Shown one piece after another: positions 23,850 to 35,286 of a stretch of 64,000 nucleotides of DNA. Origin of the DNA: Delphinapterus leucas (lineage: Eukaryota > Chordata > Mammalia > Artiodactyla > Monodontidae); the NCBI RefSeq assembly GCF_002288925.2, contig NW_022098026.1:23726039-23790038 (forward strand), in the 5' to 3' direction. Under the pieces are notes generated by a model. The model was not told the origin of the DNA. It searched no databases and worked only from the letters and a program-made list of their open reading frames with translations. Position numbers and translations under genes: made by a program. Every line of letters starts with the position of its first letter. Position 1 is the first letter of the stretch.

Positions 23850-24015
23850 TGAGTCAGGCTAAGCTTCATGCCACGGCTTTGCTACCTAATAACTAAGTGA
23901 CAGTGAACTAAGTACCTTACCCCATTGAGCCTCAGCATCCCCATCTGCAAAATGGGCAGGTCCTTCCATGCGAGGTCTTTTCAGGGATTAGCCATCACTC
24001 AGTAAGCTGCTGCCA
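23850..24015 (+). repeat. MIR fragment
   Basis: GAGCCTCAGCATCCCCATCT followed by GCAAAATGGGCAGG is the diagnostic MIR core; the flanks are diverged. Confidence 0.6.
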
Positions 24016-24476
24016 TTGCTCTTACCTGCTTGCCTCCAAGCAGAGTGTTTAGAATATATCATCATTGGTGTGATTGAGGAGAACCCCTGGCTTAAACCGG
24101 GCATTGAGCCAGACATCTTCCAAGATCCAGGTGACCCTTCCAACCTGAATTCCCTAAGGTATATATTTCACAACTCCTGGCCAACACGGGGGTGATCTTG
24201 TCTCATTTTATATGTGAGAAAAATGGCAGGAAAAGGTAATTCCGTAACAGAGTCAATGCCTTCCTCCAAAATCAAATCAACTAAATGTGGTTTAAGACCA
24301 AACTAAGAGTCCTTTTACTGCATCATTTAATGCCTCGTCCGTGAGCCATGTGGTCCCAGGCTGCAAGAGTGGTCATCAGTACAAGACAGGTGCCATCACC
24401 ACCTGATGTGCCATGATGTCGCCAGTTAGGCCTAAGGATCTGATCCGAATGCTCCCCTCCATCAGCAGCGTGACCG

Positions 24477-24492
24477 GGGGGGGGGGGGGGGG
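24477..24492. repeat. G16 homopolymer
   Basis: 16 consecutive G between GACC and TATTTTGCC. Length uncertain for the usual homopolymer reasons. Confidence 0.88.
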
Positions 24493-24794
24493 TATTTTGC
24501 CTCTCTAGGTCCCAGTTTTCTCATTTTCTAGGTGGAGTTAATAAAACAGACCTGGCAGAGCATTATGTTGCTCAGTTAGCGAATAGCACACTCTGAAGGT
24601 AAGTGACACCAGGAAGAACAGCTCCTATTATTTAGTTAATGATGGTCCCGGTGGTGATTCCTCTGGTCTTTTCTCAAGCACACTTTCACACAAGAGTTCT
24701 CTTTCCTTTCTGGCTACTGCAAAGCTTTCTCAGCCCCAATAGGTGTCAGGTAGAGATCTCCTCTAGGAGTTTTTTAACAAAGAGCTTCTTGGCA

Positions 24795-25080
24795 CTTTAG
24801 GGAGAAACAGTGTAGTAAGAAGATAAAAATAAGGGCTTTGGGGGTCAGCCAGCTCTCACTCTGCCTCTTACTGAGCAATATAACATTGGGCAAGTTACTT
24901 AATCTCTCTGGACCTCTGTTCTTCCATCTGTAAAATGAAAGTGATGTGGTGATTTTTGAGTTTTTTTAAACCTCTTAAGATCGCTGTGAGGATAAAATGA
25001 GGTGATGCACGTACGTGAGATAATGGCCAGGGTTTGGCAGTGGTAAATGGCTCGGTAAATATTCACTGTATGATTAATGT
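24795..25080 (+). repeat. MIR
   Basis: ATTGGGCAAGTTACTTAATC, TCTTCCATCTGTAAAATGAA and GCTGTGAGGATAAAATGAGG give the forward MIR core. The tail runs to about 25070. Confidence 0.7.
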
Positions 25081-25549
25081 TGGGTCGGCTCAGGAAGCTA
25101 TGACCTGCCCCCATGCCCATGCCCCAGGGCTGGCCTGTGCAAACAGGCCTTGCTAAGAATGCCGTCCGCCAGCAGCACGCTTCAGAAGGATGCTCCATCA
25201 GAGCCTGCCTGGGGTGCAGAGGCTTCCAAAATTCCCCGTGCTTCCTTGTTAAGCAGTGGCAATTCTGGAAGTAGGGAAGGAGTATGGCTTTGGGCTTGTA
25301 TCTTGCGGCCCCTTGGGGCAACTGTATTTGCTCAGCTCAGACTCTCAGCTATAATCCCAAGGGGAACCCGCAGGAGGGAAGCCGTGAAAAAAGACTTTGG
25401 ACAAAGGAGAAGACCAGGGTGGAGACTGAGGCAGGGCCGTGTTTCCACCATCTTTTTTTCGGCACCTTTCAGCTTTTTCTGTAAGCCACATCCTCATCTG
25501 ATCTAGTTGCCCAAGCCCCTCACAGCCCACCAGTGAAGCAGCCAACAAA

Positions 25550-25830
25550 GAGTTGTCAGGTGCCCCCAGTGCTCCAGGCACAGGCAATACAGTGGACCAG
25601 GCAGACCTGGTCCCTAAGCTCGTGGAATCTCCAGACCAGCAGGGAAGACAAATACTAAACAAAGTATTATAAATACCTGATACAAGATTGTAAGTGTGCA
25701 AAGTTCTGTAAGGTTGAAGGATGGGGAATGAAGAGAGTCTGAGGGTGGTCAGGGAAGCCTACCTGCAGGAAGTGACCTTCAGGTAGAGAGAGACCTGACG
25801 GATAAAGGAAGTCAGCCTGGGGAAAGAAGG
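25550..25830 (-). repeat. L2 fragment
   Basis: GCTCCAGGCACAGGCAATAC...ACCAGGCAGACCTGGTCCCT and GGAATCTCCAGACCAGCAGG correspond to reversed L2 3' sequence. Confidence 0.5.
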
Positions 25831-26247
25831 TGGTGAAGCGAGACCCGCTCCTCAGCCCCAGCAGCCCAGTTCACTTTATACTGAAGTTAACGCCAGAAAA
25901 CGGCAGTGCTCCTGGAGCACCATGAGGCCTGCAGTGCACAGATCCCCGCCCTGCCCAAGCTCCCTGAGGTACTCTGGGGAAAAACCATTCTTGTTTCTGG
26001 TGACCAAATCAAGTTCGGTAATTAACCCAGCTTGCTTCTTTAATTCAGCATTTCTTCAACAGGAAGTTAAACTTTATATCATCATTCTGCCCAATTAATC
26101 ATGGCAGGCGAGCTACTCAGGGGCCCCAGCCCTGCCAGGGTTGAAAAAGGGAGCGGCCTGGCCTGCACCACAGACATTTTAACACAGACTCTTTAGCCCT
26201 GGGAGCCAGGAGCAAGGGTAACTGATACCCAAGGCCACTGGGGCCCT

Positions 26248-26249
<2 letters not shown>

Positions 26250-26288
<39 letters not shown>
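26250..26288. repeat. (CA)n microsatellite
   Basis: Uninterrupted CA dinucleotides, about 18-19 units, after GGGCCCTTA. A candidate polymorphic marker. Confidence 0.95.
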
Positions 26289-26292
<4 letters not shown>

Positions 26293-26524
26293 GAATTCAG
26301 CATGAAGGAAAAATAAAATAGAAGGGCAAGAGAAAGAGAAAAGAGGTGTACAGGGCAACAGTCAGGGACAAGGAAGGTAGTATAGAGAAGGGTAGTACAG
26401 GAGACATGGACATTCCTTAATGGCACAGGGACCTTGTCCATGTGGCTCAAATTTGCAAGGACTCAGTAATAGCACCTTTCACACAGACCTGTTAGGAAAG
26501 TGAATGAGATATTCACATAGAGAA

Positions 26525-26727
26525 GGATTTGTCAACCTCAGTACTGCTGACATTTGGGGCCAGATAACTCTTTGTTGTGGATACTGTCCTATGCACGGTA
26601 GGGTGTTTAGCAGCATCCCTGGCCTCTACCTACTAGATGCCAGGAGCACCCACCACCTGGTTGTGGCAACAAAACATATCTTCAGACCTTGTCAAATGTC
26701 CCCCAGGGTCAAAATTAGCCCCAACTG
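26525..26727. mobile_element. MER5A-like hAT DNA transposon remnant
   Basis: GCTGACATTTGGGGCCAGAT, GTTTAGCAGCATCCCTGGCC and GTCAAATGTCCCCCAGGGTC match the order of MER5A, a small non-autonomous hAT-Charlie element. Confidence 0.75.
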
Positions 26728-27084
26728 CGGGCCATTTATGTGCGGGAGATAGCACAGGGCCTGGCGTACAATACATGTAGAATAAACGGCAGCTGACATA
26801 AGGTCTGTGCAAGGCAAATGCCCTTTCTGAATATCAGACCCTTCTTCCCAAACACATGCCAAGAATATAAGGGCTTTGGAGAAAAACTGGAACTTTCCGT
26901 AGGTGGGACGGGTAGACTTGCCAGTGCCATCACTGGAAATGTGCAAACAGACTCATGTGCACAGGGATGCAGAGGCTGAAGGGACCTATATATTCACTGG
27001 ATTGTTGGAACAGGTCCACTTTCCACTCTGCTCAGCTCAGAGGGAAAGGAGCTAATTTTGTGGCGTGGGTAGCAGGTGCCAGGC

Positions 27085-27285
27085 CCAGTGCCAGGGTCTT
27101 ATATACAGACCAGCCTCTGTGAGTTCTGTGAATAGATATTATTATTTCCATGTTAGATGGAGGAACTGTGACCCAGAGAGGCTAAGTAACTAGCTCAGTG
27201 TTACTCAGCAAGTACATTTCAGGATTTGGGTCAGAACCCAGGTCTGACTCTCTTCCAAGCCCATGCTCTTTCCCCACCCAGGTGG
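27085..27285 (-). repeat. MIR (reverse)
   Basis: GTGACCCAGAGAGGCTAAGT, ACTAGCTCAGTGTTACTCAG and GGGTCAGAACCCAGGTCTGA are reversed MIR core and head. Confidence 0.7.
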
Positions 27286-28214
27286 TAGGAGTAGGGCTTC
27301 TCATATGCCTACTTGATCATTCACAGTGAGAGTTTAAGAGCAATTCGAGGGCAGCAACCGGGCTTAGTGGGAAGGAATGATGGGATTGATTAGCAATGTC
27401 TGTCATGGGCCCAGGAATAGGAAAAGGAGGCAGGTGTTCCAGGTGTTTGTCATCCTTGTACAGACCCATAATCCAAGATTCAGTGATTCTGTATCATCCT
27501 AGCTGGCGTTTTCTGGGGTCTACACTGGACTAGGGGTACATCCCGCTTTGTTCAGCAAATTAGCTGCTTTCATGCTTTCTCGGGGCATAGCTGAAAATCA
27601 AGTCTTCTCCATAGGTGAGGGTTTCTACAGAGGGCACAAGGAGCCTGTTCTTAACACATTGTTCTCATGGAGAAACAAGGTATCACAACCCTTTGTTAAT
27701 GCTTGAGGAATTTTATTTTTGATGATTAAACTGTTCTCAAAAAAGAAAAGGAAAGAGAAACTTCTGAGGAAATGGGCCATTTTTTTTTCATAGAAAAAAA
27801 TGTTTGCTGTATTTTCAAAGCACAAGCTTTGGAAGATGCAATATCTATCCTTCTCCCTCTCTTCCCACTCCAAAATAATCCAGCCCTGGTGGAAAATTGC
27901 ACAACTAGATGCATAACAAAACCTGCTTACACGTGCAAAGAACTTTGCAAACACCAGTTCATCTGTTTCCAGACACTTCAGCTAGGGAAACGTGCTTTCT
28001 CATGGCTGAGTCTAGGGCAACCCTGAGGACAGAGAGGGTAGAGTCAGAAATGGGAACAGATCCTTCCCTCCTGCTGGGCTTACTTCAAGCTGCCTAAGTG
28101 AGCTCTTGTGCTCCACCTTGGCCTTGACCTTGATCTGTGCTGGCACTGATTAGGGAAGGCTCCTTGCCTTCATGGTCCTGTTCACTAACACAGCGTGCCC
28201 ACCACGTGCCAGCC

Positions 28215-28305
28215 AACCATTCATTCAATAAAGACTTACTGATTCCCTGTCATGTGCCAAGTTCTGGGCAAGCACTGGGGAGACCAACCCTAAATATATA
28301 TGTAC
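28215..28305 (-). repeat. L2 3' fragment
   Basis: CCATTCATTCAATAAAGACT...CCCTGTCATGTGCCAAGTTC and CTGGGCAAGCACTGGGGAGA are a short reversed L2 end. Confidence 0.5.
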
Positions 28306-28571
28306 CAGGTCATAGAGAGCATTCACAATTTTAATCATTCTCTTGCATCCATTTCAAGTGGGTAGGACATGAATGAGACTGGAGAATGTCTGCCCTTGAT
28401 GTTCAAAGTCATATTCCCTATGACTGGGATTAGGCCCTTGCTGGGCCCTCACCTCTCTATGCAAATAGAGAAAGCAGTCACCAGGGGAAGGACTATGCAC
28501 TGCAAACTATTTCTGCTATTGGCACCTGGGAATTATCCACTATTCATTTATTTGCTGGGGAGGTGCTACAA

Positions 28572-28902
28572 TAGGAATGGCAAACTACAGCCCACCAGCC
28601 AGATGTGGCCCTCAGCCTCATTTTGTATGGTACAAAGCTAAGAAGGTTTTTACAGGTCTAATTGGTTGGAGGGTAGGGGGGAATCAAAAGAAGAATACTT
28701 CATGACATGTAAAAATTCCATTTTCAGCATCCAAAAATAAAGTCTTGCTGTCACACGGCCACACTCATTCTTTTCGTATTGTCCACGGCCGTTTTCACAC
28801 CACACAGCAGAGCTGAGGACTTTCAAAAAGACTGTATGTTCCACAAAGCCTAAAATATTTACTGTCTGATCCTTTACAGGAAAAGTTTGCCAACCCCTAG
28901 GT
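28572..28902. mobile_element. hAT-Charlie non-autonomous DNA transposon
   Basis: Near-inverted ends: GGCAAACTACAGCCCACCAG at the left and GAAAAGTTTGCCAACCCCTA at the right. Inside are GTCACACGGCCACACTCATT and AAAGCCTAAAATATTTACTG, a familiar mammalian hAT-Charlie layout. Exact family not named. Confidence 0.7.
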
Positions 28903-28912
28903 GAAACCTTGC

Positions 28913-28943
28913 TCTTTCTCTCTCTCTCTCTCTTTCTCTCTTC
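28913..28943. repeat. (TC)n microsatellite
   Basis: Short TC-rich run directly after the hAT element. Confidence 0.85.
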
Positions 28944-29119
28944 CTTTAAAATGCAAATACTTGGTGGTCTAGCGACATCTGAGGTCCCTAATGCCTTGGT
29001 GAGAATGCGTGTACCTGGTCACTTGCAGCCCTGCAGGGAAGAGGCCGCAGCAGATGCCTGGGAGGCACCAGCTGAGCCCCCATAGCCATTCATATCTGCC
29101 TCTGGGTACACAGCCGTCA

Positions 29120-29300
29120 CTTTACACCTTGTTTTGACATTTACCTAACTGCTGCTTTCTTACCCTAAACTCCATAACAGCAAGGTAACTGGTGCCTCCT
29201 GACCCCCTCCAGGGTTAATCCTAGTTGAGCCTGGCATGGGGAAATATTTAGTAAATGTTAGTAGATGTCTGAGTGAGGAAGTGAGTGAAACCTAGTGAGT
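29120..29300 (+). repeat. L2 3' end
   Basis: AACTCCATAACAGCAAGGTA, GAGCCTGGCATGGGGAAATA and TTTAGTAAATGTTAGTAGAT are forward L2 terminal motifs. Confidence 0.45.
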
Positions 29301-29939
29301 GTACCGATGTGTCTGAGTCAATAAACGTAAACAAGAGACTGAAGAAATGGCTGAAGTAAGGAATGATCAAGTGATCTAGGGGTTGGATGAAAGACAGGAG
29401 ACATGGATGAGTGAGGGAATGCTTGTAAGAGTGAGGAACTGAAGAAAGAAGTATACAAGTGAAAGTGGGAGATGGGCTGTCTACAAATGCCAGTAAAGGA
29501 GATGAAGGGTGTCACTGCCAAGCTCTGCTGATCCCCTCATTTTGCTATGCTTGCTCATGCCCTGCCAGCCGTGGGGATTTTGTGCTTAATCAACACCCTC
29601 CCTTGCTGAGGGTGTGCCCATGCTTTAGTGCTTTAGCATCTAGGGCTTCTGTCAGAAGACAAAAACACCTGCGCCCCTGGGCGTGAGGCCGAATGGCTGT
29701 GCCTCCCTTACTGTGGCCTCCCATATATGGAAAAGATACACCTTCAGCTGATGCATCCTCAGCCCCATCCCTTCTGTGCACCGCACGGGAATAGGACCTA
29801 CCCCAAAAGCTGAGGTCCCCACAAAGGCACACTTTCGCAGGGCAAGGGATGGGCAACATGTTGATTTGGATGACATTCATGGCCACGGTCATCCTAACCA
29901 GGTGGGAAGACGTGGAATCAAAAACACCCTCTCCAAAGC

Positions 29940-30110
29940 CAGCCCCTCCTGGTATTCTGTTTCCCTCCTAGCCTGTATTTTTAAGTGTCTTTCCTTGTTT
30001 TTTGTTTTGTGTATGTTTATTGTTTTGCCTGTTCCCTCACTAGAATATAAGCTCCCTGAGGACAGAGCCAGGCACATGGAAGTCTCAATAAATACTTGGT
30101 GAAAATGAGT
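29940..30110 (+). repeat. L2 3' end
   Basis: CTAGAATATAAGCTCCCTGA, GGACAGAGCCAGGCACATGG and CAATAAATACTTGGTGAAAA form the typical L2 3' tail. Confidence 0.65.
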
Positions 30111-30401
30111 GAAACATAGTCTGGAAAACAAGTCATGTAAACCAACCGCTTGAACCAGCTACCAAGACAGGATCCCCTCTCGCAATGGGGACCTGACCTG
30201 ACTCTGCCACCAAATCCCACGTATGACCTTCAACATACCATTTCGCCTCTCGTTGGCTCAGGAGATTAAATTAGACTATCTTTAAGGTCCCTTGCAGCTC
30301 TCATATGCTACAGTTCTAAAGCCAAGGGGAGTGGGCTTCAGATTTTTCAAGGTTCATATATAGTTAGTTAATAAGAACCTCAGTTCCCTGACCACAACTC
30401 T

Positions 30402-30421
30402 AAAAAAAAAAAAAAAAAAAA
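30402..30421. repeat. A20 homopolymer
   Basis: Isolated A run after ACAACTCT. No SINE or L1 body was recognised upstream, so its origin is unclear. Confidence 0.85.
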
Positions 30422-30884
30422 CTTTAACTATCTGGCTCATGATGGAGATAAAGTGACACTGGGTGTGGTAACATCTCTGTTTTGGCCAGCGGCCATCTGA
30501 ACATCAAGTGTGACTATCCAAATGCAGCCATTCCTCTCCCTTAAGCTTTGCTGAACCTCTGCCCAGAGCCAAAGCCTGGCCTGACATCCCGCTGCCGGTG
30601 CCTTATGAAAGCCATGAAAGTGTACCATGAAACCCCAGGGAGAGAAAGGACTGGGAAATCTCTTCTCAGCCATCCTTGCAGGATTCCCAGAAACCAAGCA
30701 TACTTGCCCGGGCTCAGCCCAGCAAATAAGGTACAAACATTGGGAGAGGACTTGTCTGAGGGCTCCAACCCTCACAGACTCCTGCGCTCTGAGAACCCTC
30801 CAGCCCTGACAGCCTCTTGATCCAACCTCCAAACTGCACACACTGCTTTGCATACTGTAGGGAGTTCTGAGAGGGTCGGCTCTC

Positions 30885-31115
30885 AAGTCAGGATGTTTAG
30901 GTTTGAACCCCAGCTCTGCTTACTTGCTGGCTCTATGGCCTTGGGAAAATTACTTTCATGGGTTTTGCCTTGACTTTCTCATCTGTAAAATGGGAATGGT
31001 GATGATGATAATAATAGTATTTAGCCCTTTGGTGTGTTGTGAAGATGACCTGAGCTAATAGGGTGCTTAGGAATGGATGATCCCTAGGAAGCATTCAAAT
31101 ATTAGCCCTTGTGGT
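30885..31115 (+). repeat. MIR, nearly full length
   Basis: TTTGAACCCCAGCTCTGCTT, CTCATCTGTAAAATGGGAAT and AATAATAGTATTTAGCCC are consecutive MIR segments. Confidence 0.78.
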
Positions 31116-31144
31116 GGTTGTGATTTGCAAAATCTGGGGATGGT

Positions 31145-31290
31145 GTTCCCCATCTTATCTCAGTGAGATTGTACACTCCTTAAGGGCAGGGACTACACCT
31201 TCCTCTCAACCCCATCCTCACATTGCCTCATCCAAGGCTGGGAACACTCAGAACACTTGTCAGTCAACAGGCATCAGACATTCATTCTCA
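31145..31290 (+). repeat. L2 3' end
   Basis: GATTGTACACTCCTTAAGGG followed by CAGGGACTACACCTTCCTC matches the forward L2 3' end. It begins about 30 bp after the MIR. Confidence 0.55.
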
Positions 31291-31447
31291 AACGTTGTAG
31301 GAGGTCTGCTAGTCAAAATCCATGGGCACTGGCACCTAGCCTTCTTTTGAGAAAAATGACACAGGTTGTGAGAAGAGGCTGAGCTAAGGAACATCAAGAG
31401 AAGGTAAAGAACAAAAAGTAGAACTCTCCATCCCCCCCCCAAAAAAA

Positions 31448-31463
31448 TATATATATATATATA
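31448..31463. repeat. Short (TA)n run after A-rich tract
   Basis: C9 (31432-31440), then A7, then TATATA: three adjacent low-complexity units. Confidence 0.8.
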
Positions 31464-31589
31464 CCTTGTTTGGTGTTAACAACTTCTTAATGCCAACAGA
31501 AGAGAGAACAAATAAGTGGCAAGAAATTAACTTTCTGAAGATACCAAGTGAACTTGACACTGTCACATGATTTCTGGGCTCACTGAATT

Positions 31590-31706
31590 CTTTTTCTGGC
31601 CATGCCATGTGGCTTGTGGGATCTTAGTTCCTTGACCAGGGACTGAACCTGAGCCCTCAGCAGTGAAAGCACCAAGTCCTAGCCACTGGACCACCAGAGA
31701 ATTCCC
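31590..31706 (-). mobile_element. Short tRNA-derived SINE (CHR-2-like type)
   Basis: Reverse copy: CTTTTTCTGGCCATGCCATG tail, GACCAGGGACTGAACCTGAG B-box region, GGACCACCAGAGAATTCCC head. Target duplication TCACTGAATT (31580) and TCACTAAATT (31708). A different SINE type from the GTGGCGCAG copies. Confidence 0.85.
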
Positions 31707-31859
31707 TTCACTAAATTTTTTAGAAGGGAATTGTTTTTTTTAACTTTCCTTTAAGCCCTGCTTCAGTTTGCTTCTCCAGCTACCTCCCTCAAAGTGAAAG
31801 CCACAGGCCTATAAAGATTGATAGTCCTTAGAGAAAAACCTATTAAACCTCACCTAAAA

Positions 31860-32015
31860 CAGATGAAGGAATTTAGGACCAGGTAGGTAAATTTAGGACT
31901 AGGTTAACTTCCCTAGGGTCACCTGGTAAAAGAGTAATAAAGCAGGGAGCCATACCTAGGAAAATCTGAATTCAGAACCCACGTTTTTAGCAATTATGCC
32001 ATATTGTCTCCTGAC
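31860..32015 (-). repeat. MIR (reverse)
   Basis: AACTTCCCTAGGGTCACCTG, GGTAAAAGAGTAATAAAGCA and CTGAATTCAGAACCCACG follow reversed MIR order. Confidence 0.5.
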
Positions 32016-33006
32016 TGGTTTTGGTTTGCTGCTTTCCCCATCCAGCTCTCCCTGTGGGTCCATTTTCCTTAGTTCAGGAAATAACTGTCCGCCCCACTCT
32101 CTCTGCCATAAAAAGCCACTTTCTAAGTCATGGAGTCTGTATCAGAGGCCAGTACAGCATGTGAATTTCTAGATGTTCAGAAATGACTCCTCTTTGGGTT
32201 GCTTGTGTCTGGAAGATGTGCAGGCAGGACCCAGGTTCTGTCAGGTTTTGAGACAGACGAGTTCTCGCACAGTCTGCGCTATCCTGGTGAGCAGTGGCCT
32301 TCGTCATCGATCCCCAGGACCTAGCACAATACTCGGTACTCCGTAGATGCATGACAAGCATCTCCTGGGAATAAATGCCATGAGAGGACCCACAGCAGAT
32401 TTAAGAGGAACTTTGCTTGTTTAGATTTTTATTGCCCCTAATGAAGCCCAGGGAGAGGATTTAATTATAATTATTGCCAAGCAGTTACTTCTTCAAACGG
32501 ACCGTTATGGCTAGGAGGGCAAGGGTTATAATTAAGGTTTTGGTATACCGTGGCATTTCAAAAAGCACTAATAGCACTCAACTCATCAGATTCTGCTTTG
32601 GTACAAAATCCCACCTTGCAGGCAGCAGGCTGTTAGGCTCAGGAGAACATGAGGTCGAAAATGGAAGGGGGAGTGGCAGGGCTGGGGATACTTTTTGCCC
32701 AACCAGAGGACCCAGCTTAAAGAAGGGGATTTTGCCTTTCTGGTTTGAGGTGTGGCCTTTTTTCTGCATTTTCCCAAGAAGCCAGTGCAGAGCACAGCTA
32801 CAGAGAGGTGCCAGACCCCATCCTTCACTGGAAGCCTCAGGGTACATGAGAAAAGCCCAGTCCAGTGTCAGGAAAGGACTCCTGAATACATGTCCCACAC
32901 ACAGGGCTAGGTGCCCGTCACTCAGTCTTTCTCAAAGGGAATCTGGACTCTTGAGGCCCTTGTGTCCCAGAGAATGAATATTTCCTCCTTAAAATCCAAT
33001 CTCGTG

Positions 33007-33054
33007 TGAAGCAACTATACTCCAATTAAAAATTTTTTTAAATAAAAATTTTTA
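33007..33054 (+). mobile_element. Severely 5'-truncated L1 insertion (about 48 bp)
   Basis: AAGCAACTATACTCCAATTA then an A/T-rich tail. It is bracketed by AAAATCCAATCTC at about 32991 and 33055, so it is a genuine L1 insertion of only the last 3' bases. Confidence 0.8.
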
Positions 33055-33159
33055 AAAATCCAATCTCATTGAGAAAGTCCTATCTTCTGCTGCTTCTTCT
33101 CACACATCTGCTTTTTATGTCTCCCCTCTTGGAAGAGTAACAATGTTACAATTTGGGGG

Positions 33160-33385
33160 GTATTTCATATGAGCCAGATGTTGTGCAAAGTACTTTGCGT
33201 ATATGTTCTGTTAAATTCTCACAAGAATTCTAAGGGATAGCTACCGTTATTGGCCCCTTTTATAGATGAGGAAACTAAGGCTCAGAGGAATTATGTCTGA
33301 GCCTCACACAGTTGGTTACAGTGCCAAATTTCAAACTCAATTCAGACGGCCCCCAAAGTCCATTCTCTTAGCTATGGTGGCCTAG
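33160..33385 (-). repeat. MIR (reverse)
   Basis: TTAAATTCTCACAAGAATTC, CCTTTTATAGATGAGGAAAC and AAGGCTCAGAGGAATTATGT are the reversed MIR core. Confidence 0.75.
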
Positions 33386-34164
33386 TGTTTCAAGGATTTA
33401 CAGAAATCCACCAAATCAGTGACTGTCCCCATGCAGTTCTTCTTGAGTAATGCCATGGGACCCTGGAGACGCTAAGAACTTGAACTGACAGTGTGGTGGT
33501 CCACATCACCTGGGTTTTTCCAAGCTTCTGTACAATTATTCCAGGCATCACCTTTTCTCCCCAACGGAGGGCGTCAAGCAAATAAATTAATCAGAAATTT
33601 ATCTTCAGCAAACATGCTTTATGAAAAACATTTTACATCTGGGACACAGTTCTTGGCAACTCTTTAGAATCGTATGATAACCGTTAAAGAAATTTACAAT
33701 CTTCCCACAAAAAGAACCCCAGACCAAGACAGGTTTACAGGTGAATTCTTTCACGCTTTCAAGGAGGGGACAATTTCACTTTTTACAAACTCTTCTAAAG
33801 AATGGAAGAAAAGAAAACATTTCCCAACTCATTTCATGAGGCCAAGATATTCTTAATATCAAAAACCAGAAAACAACAACATAGGAAAGGAAATTTTGAG
33901 TTCTACTTCAGTCATAAACATAGATGCAAAACCCCTCAAGTGCCTATTAGCAAACCAAATCCAGAAATATAGGAAAATAGAATATACCATGATTAAGTTG
34001 GGGTTTTCCCAAGATTTGAAAGGTTAATTTAACATTATGAAATTAATTGGTTAATCTATCGCATTAACAAATTAAAGGAAAAAAGATCTCTTCAATAGAT
34101 AAAGAAAAAAAGTTTGATAAAATTCTCTACCCATTCATTACACATATTTTAAAAGTCTTAGCAA

Positions 34165-34367
34165 GGGCTTCTCTGGTGGCGCAGTGGTTGAGAGTCCACC
34201 TGCCGATGCAGGGGACACGGGTTCGTGCACCAGTCCGGGAGGATCCCACATGCCACGGAGCGGCTGGGTCCGTGAGCCATGGCCACTGAGCCTGCGCGTC
34301 CGGAGCCTGTGCTCCGCAACGGGAGAGGCCACAACAGTGAGAGGCCCACGTACCGCAAAAAAAAAAA
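34165..34367 (+). mobile_element. CHR-type SINE (GTACCGC subtype) inside L1
   Basis: Starts GGGCTTCTCTGGTGGCGCAG and ends CCCACGTACCGC plus A15. Perfect 14-bp duplication AAAAGTCTTAGCAA at 34151-34164 and 34368-34381. Confidence 0.96.
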
Positions 34368-34771
34368 AAAAGTCTTAGCAAACTAGGAGTAAAAGGGAAC
34401 TTCCTTAACACGATAAATGGAATCCATGTAAAATCTACAGCAAACATCACACTTAATGGTAAAATGTTGAAGGCATTCCCTTTAAGATTAGGAAAAAGAA
34501 AAAAATGTCTGTTATGTTTCTACTCAACACTGTCCCTCCCAGAGTACCTGGCCAGTGCAGGAAGATAGGAAAAAGAAGTAAAAGGTTAAGTATTTGAAAA
34601 GAAGAAATATAGTTGTCATTATTTGTAGATGATACTGTTGTCTATATAGAGAACTCTTAGCTATGGAATCCAGAAAAATGTATTAGGAATAAATAAGAAC
34701 TTAGCAAGGTTACTGCATACAAATCAATACAAGAGTGTTAATTGCACTTCTGTACTCTAAAAAGAAAACAG

Positions 34772-34909
34772 AGAATTCCCTAGCAGACCAGTGGTTAGGT
34801 TGTGCTTACACTGCCAAGGGCCCAGGTTCAATCCCTGATGGGGGGACTAAGATCCCACAAGCTGCATGGCATGGCCAAATAAAATAAAATAGAATTATTA
34901 AAAATAAAT
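34772..34909 (+). mobile_element. Short tRNA-derived SINE (CHR-2-like type) inside L1
   Basis: Head AGAATTCCCTAGCAGACCAG, B-box region GGTTCAATCCCTGATG, end GGCATGGCCAAATAAAATAA. Duplication AAAAAGAAAACAG (34759) and AAAAAGAAAATAG (34910). Confidence 0.85.
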
Positions 34910-35052
34910 AAAAAGAAAATAGAAAAATATTTTTTAAAAAAAGATACCATTTACAACAGCCACTCAATTTTTTGAATCCAACAAAAGATATGCAAGCCCT
35001 TTATGGAGAAAATGTATCAGACTTTACTGAAAGACATTAAAGAAGACCTAAA

Positions 35053-35286
35053 ATGGTGGAGATGGGATGGATTGGGAGTTTGGGGTTAGCAGATGCAAAC
35101 TATTATATATAGAATAGATAAACAACAAGATCCTACTGTATAGCACAGGGAACTACATTCAATATCCTGTGATAAACATAATGGAAAAGAATATGAAAAA
35201 GAATGTATGTATGTATAACTGAATCACTTTGCTGTACAGCAGAAACTAACACAATACTGTAAACCAGCTATACTTTAATAAAATTA
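35053..35286 (+). mobile_element. 5'-truncated L1 3' UTR nested in older L1
   Basis: GGGATGGATTGGGAGTTTGG, CAAGATCCTACTGTATAGCA and CCAGCTATACTTTAATAAAA are the 3' UTR of a younger cetartiodactyl L1. Duplication AAAGAAGACCTAAAAT at about 35038 and 35288. Confidence 0.88.

Noticed and set aside
30437..30886. 149-codon - strand frame
   Set aside because: No family match, overlaps open frames on the other strand, and lies in intron with no splice signals; a chance ORF.
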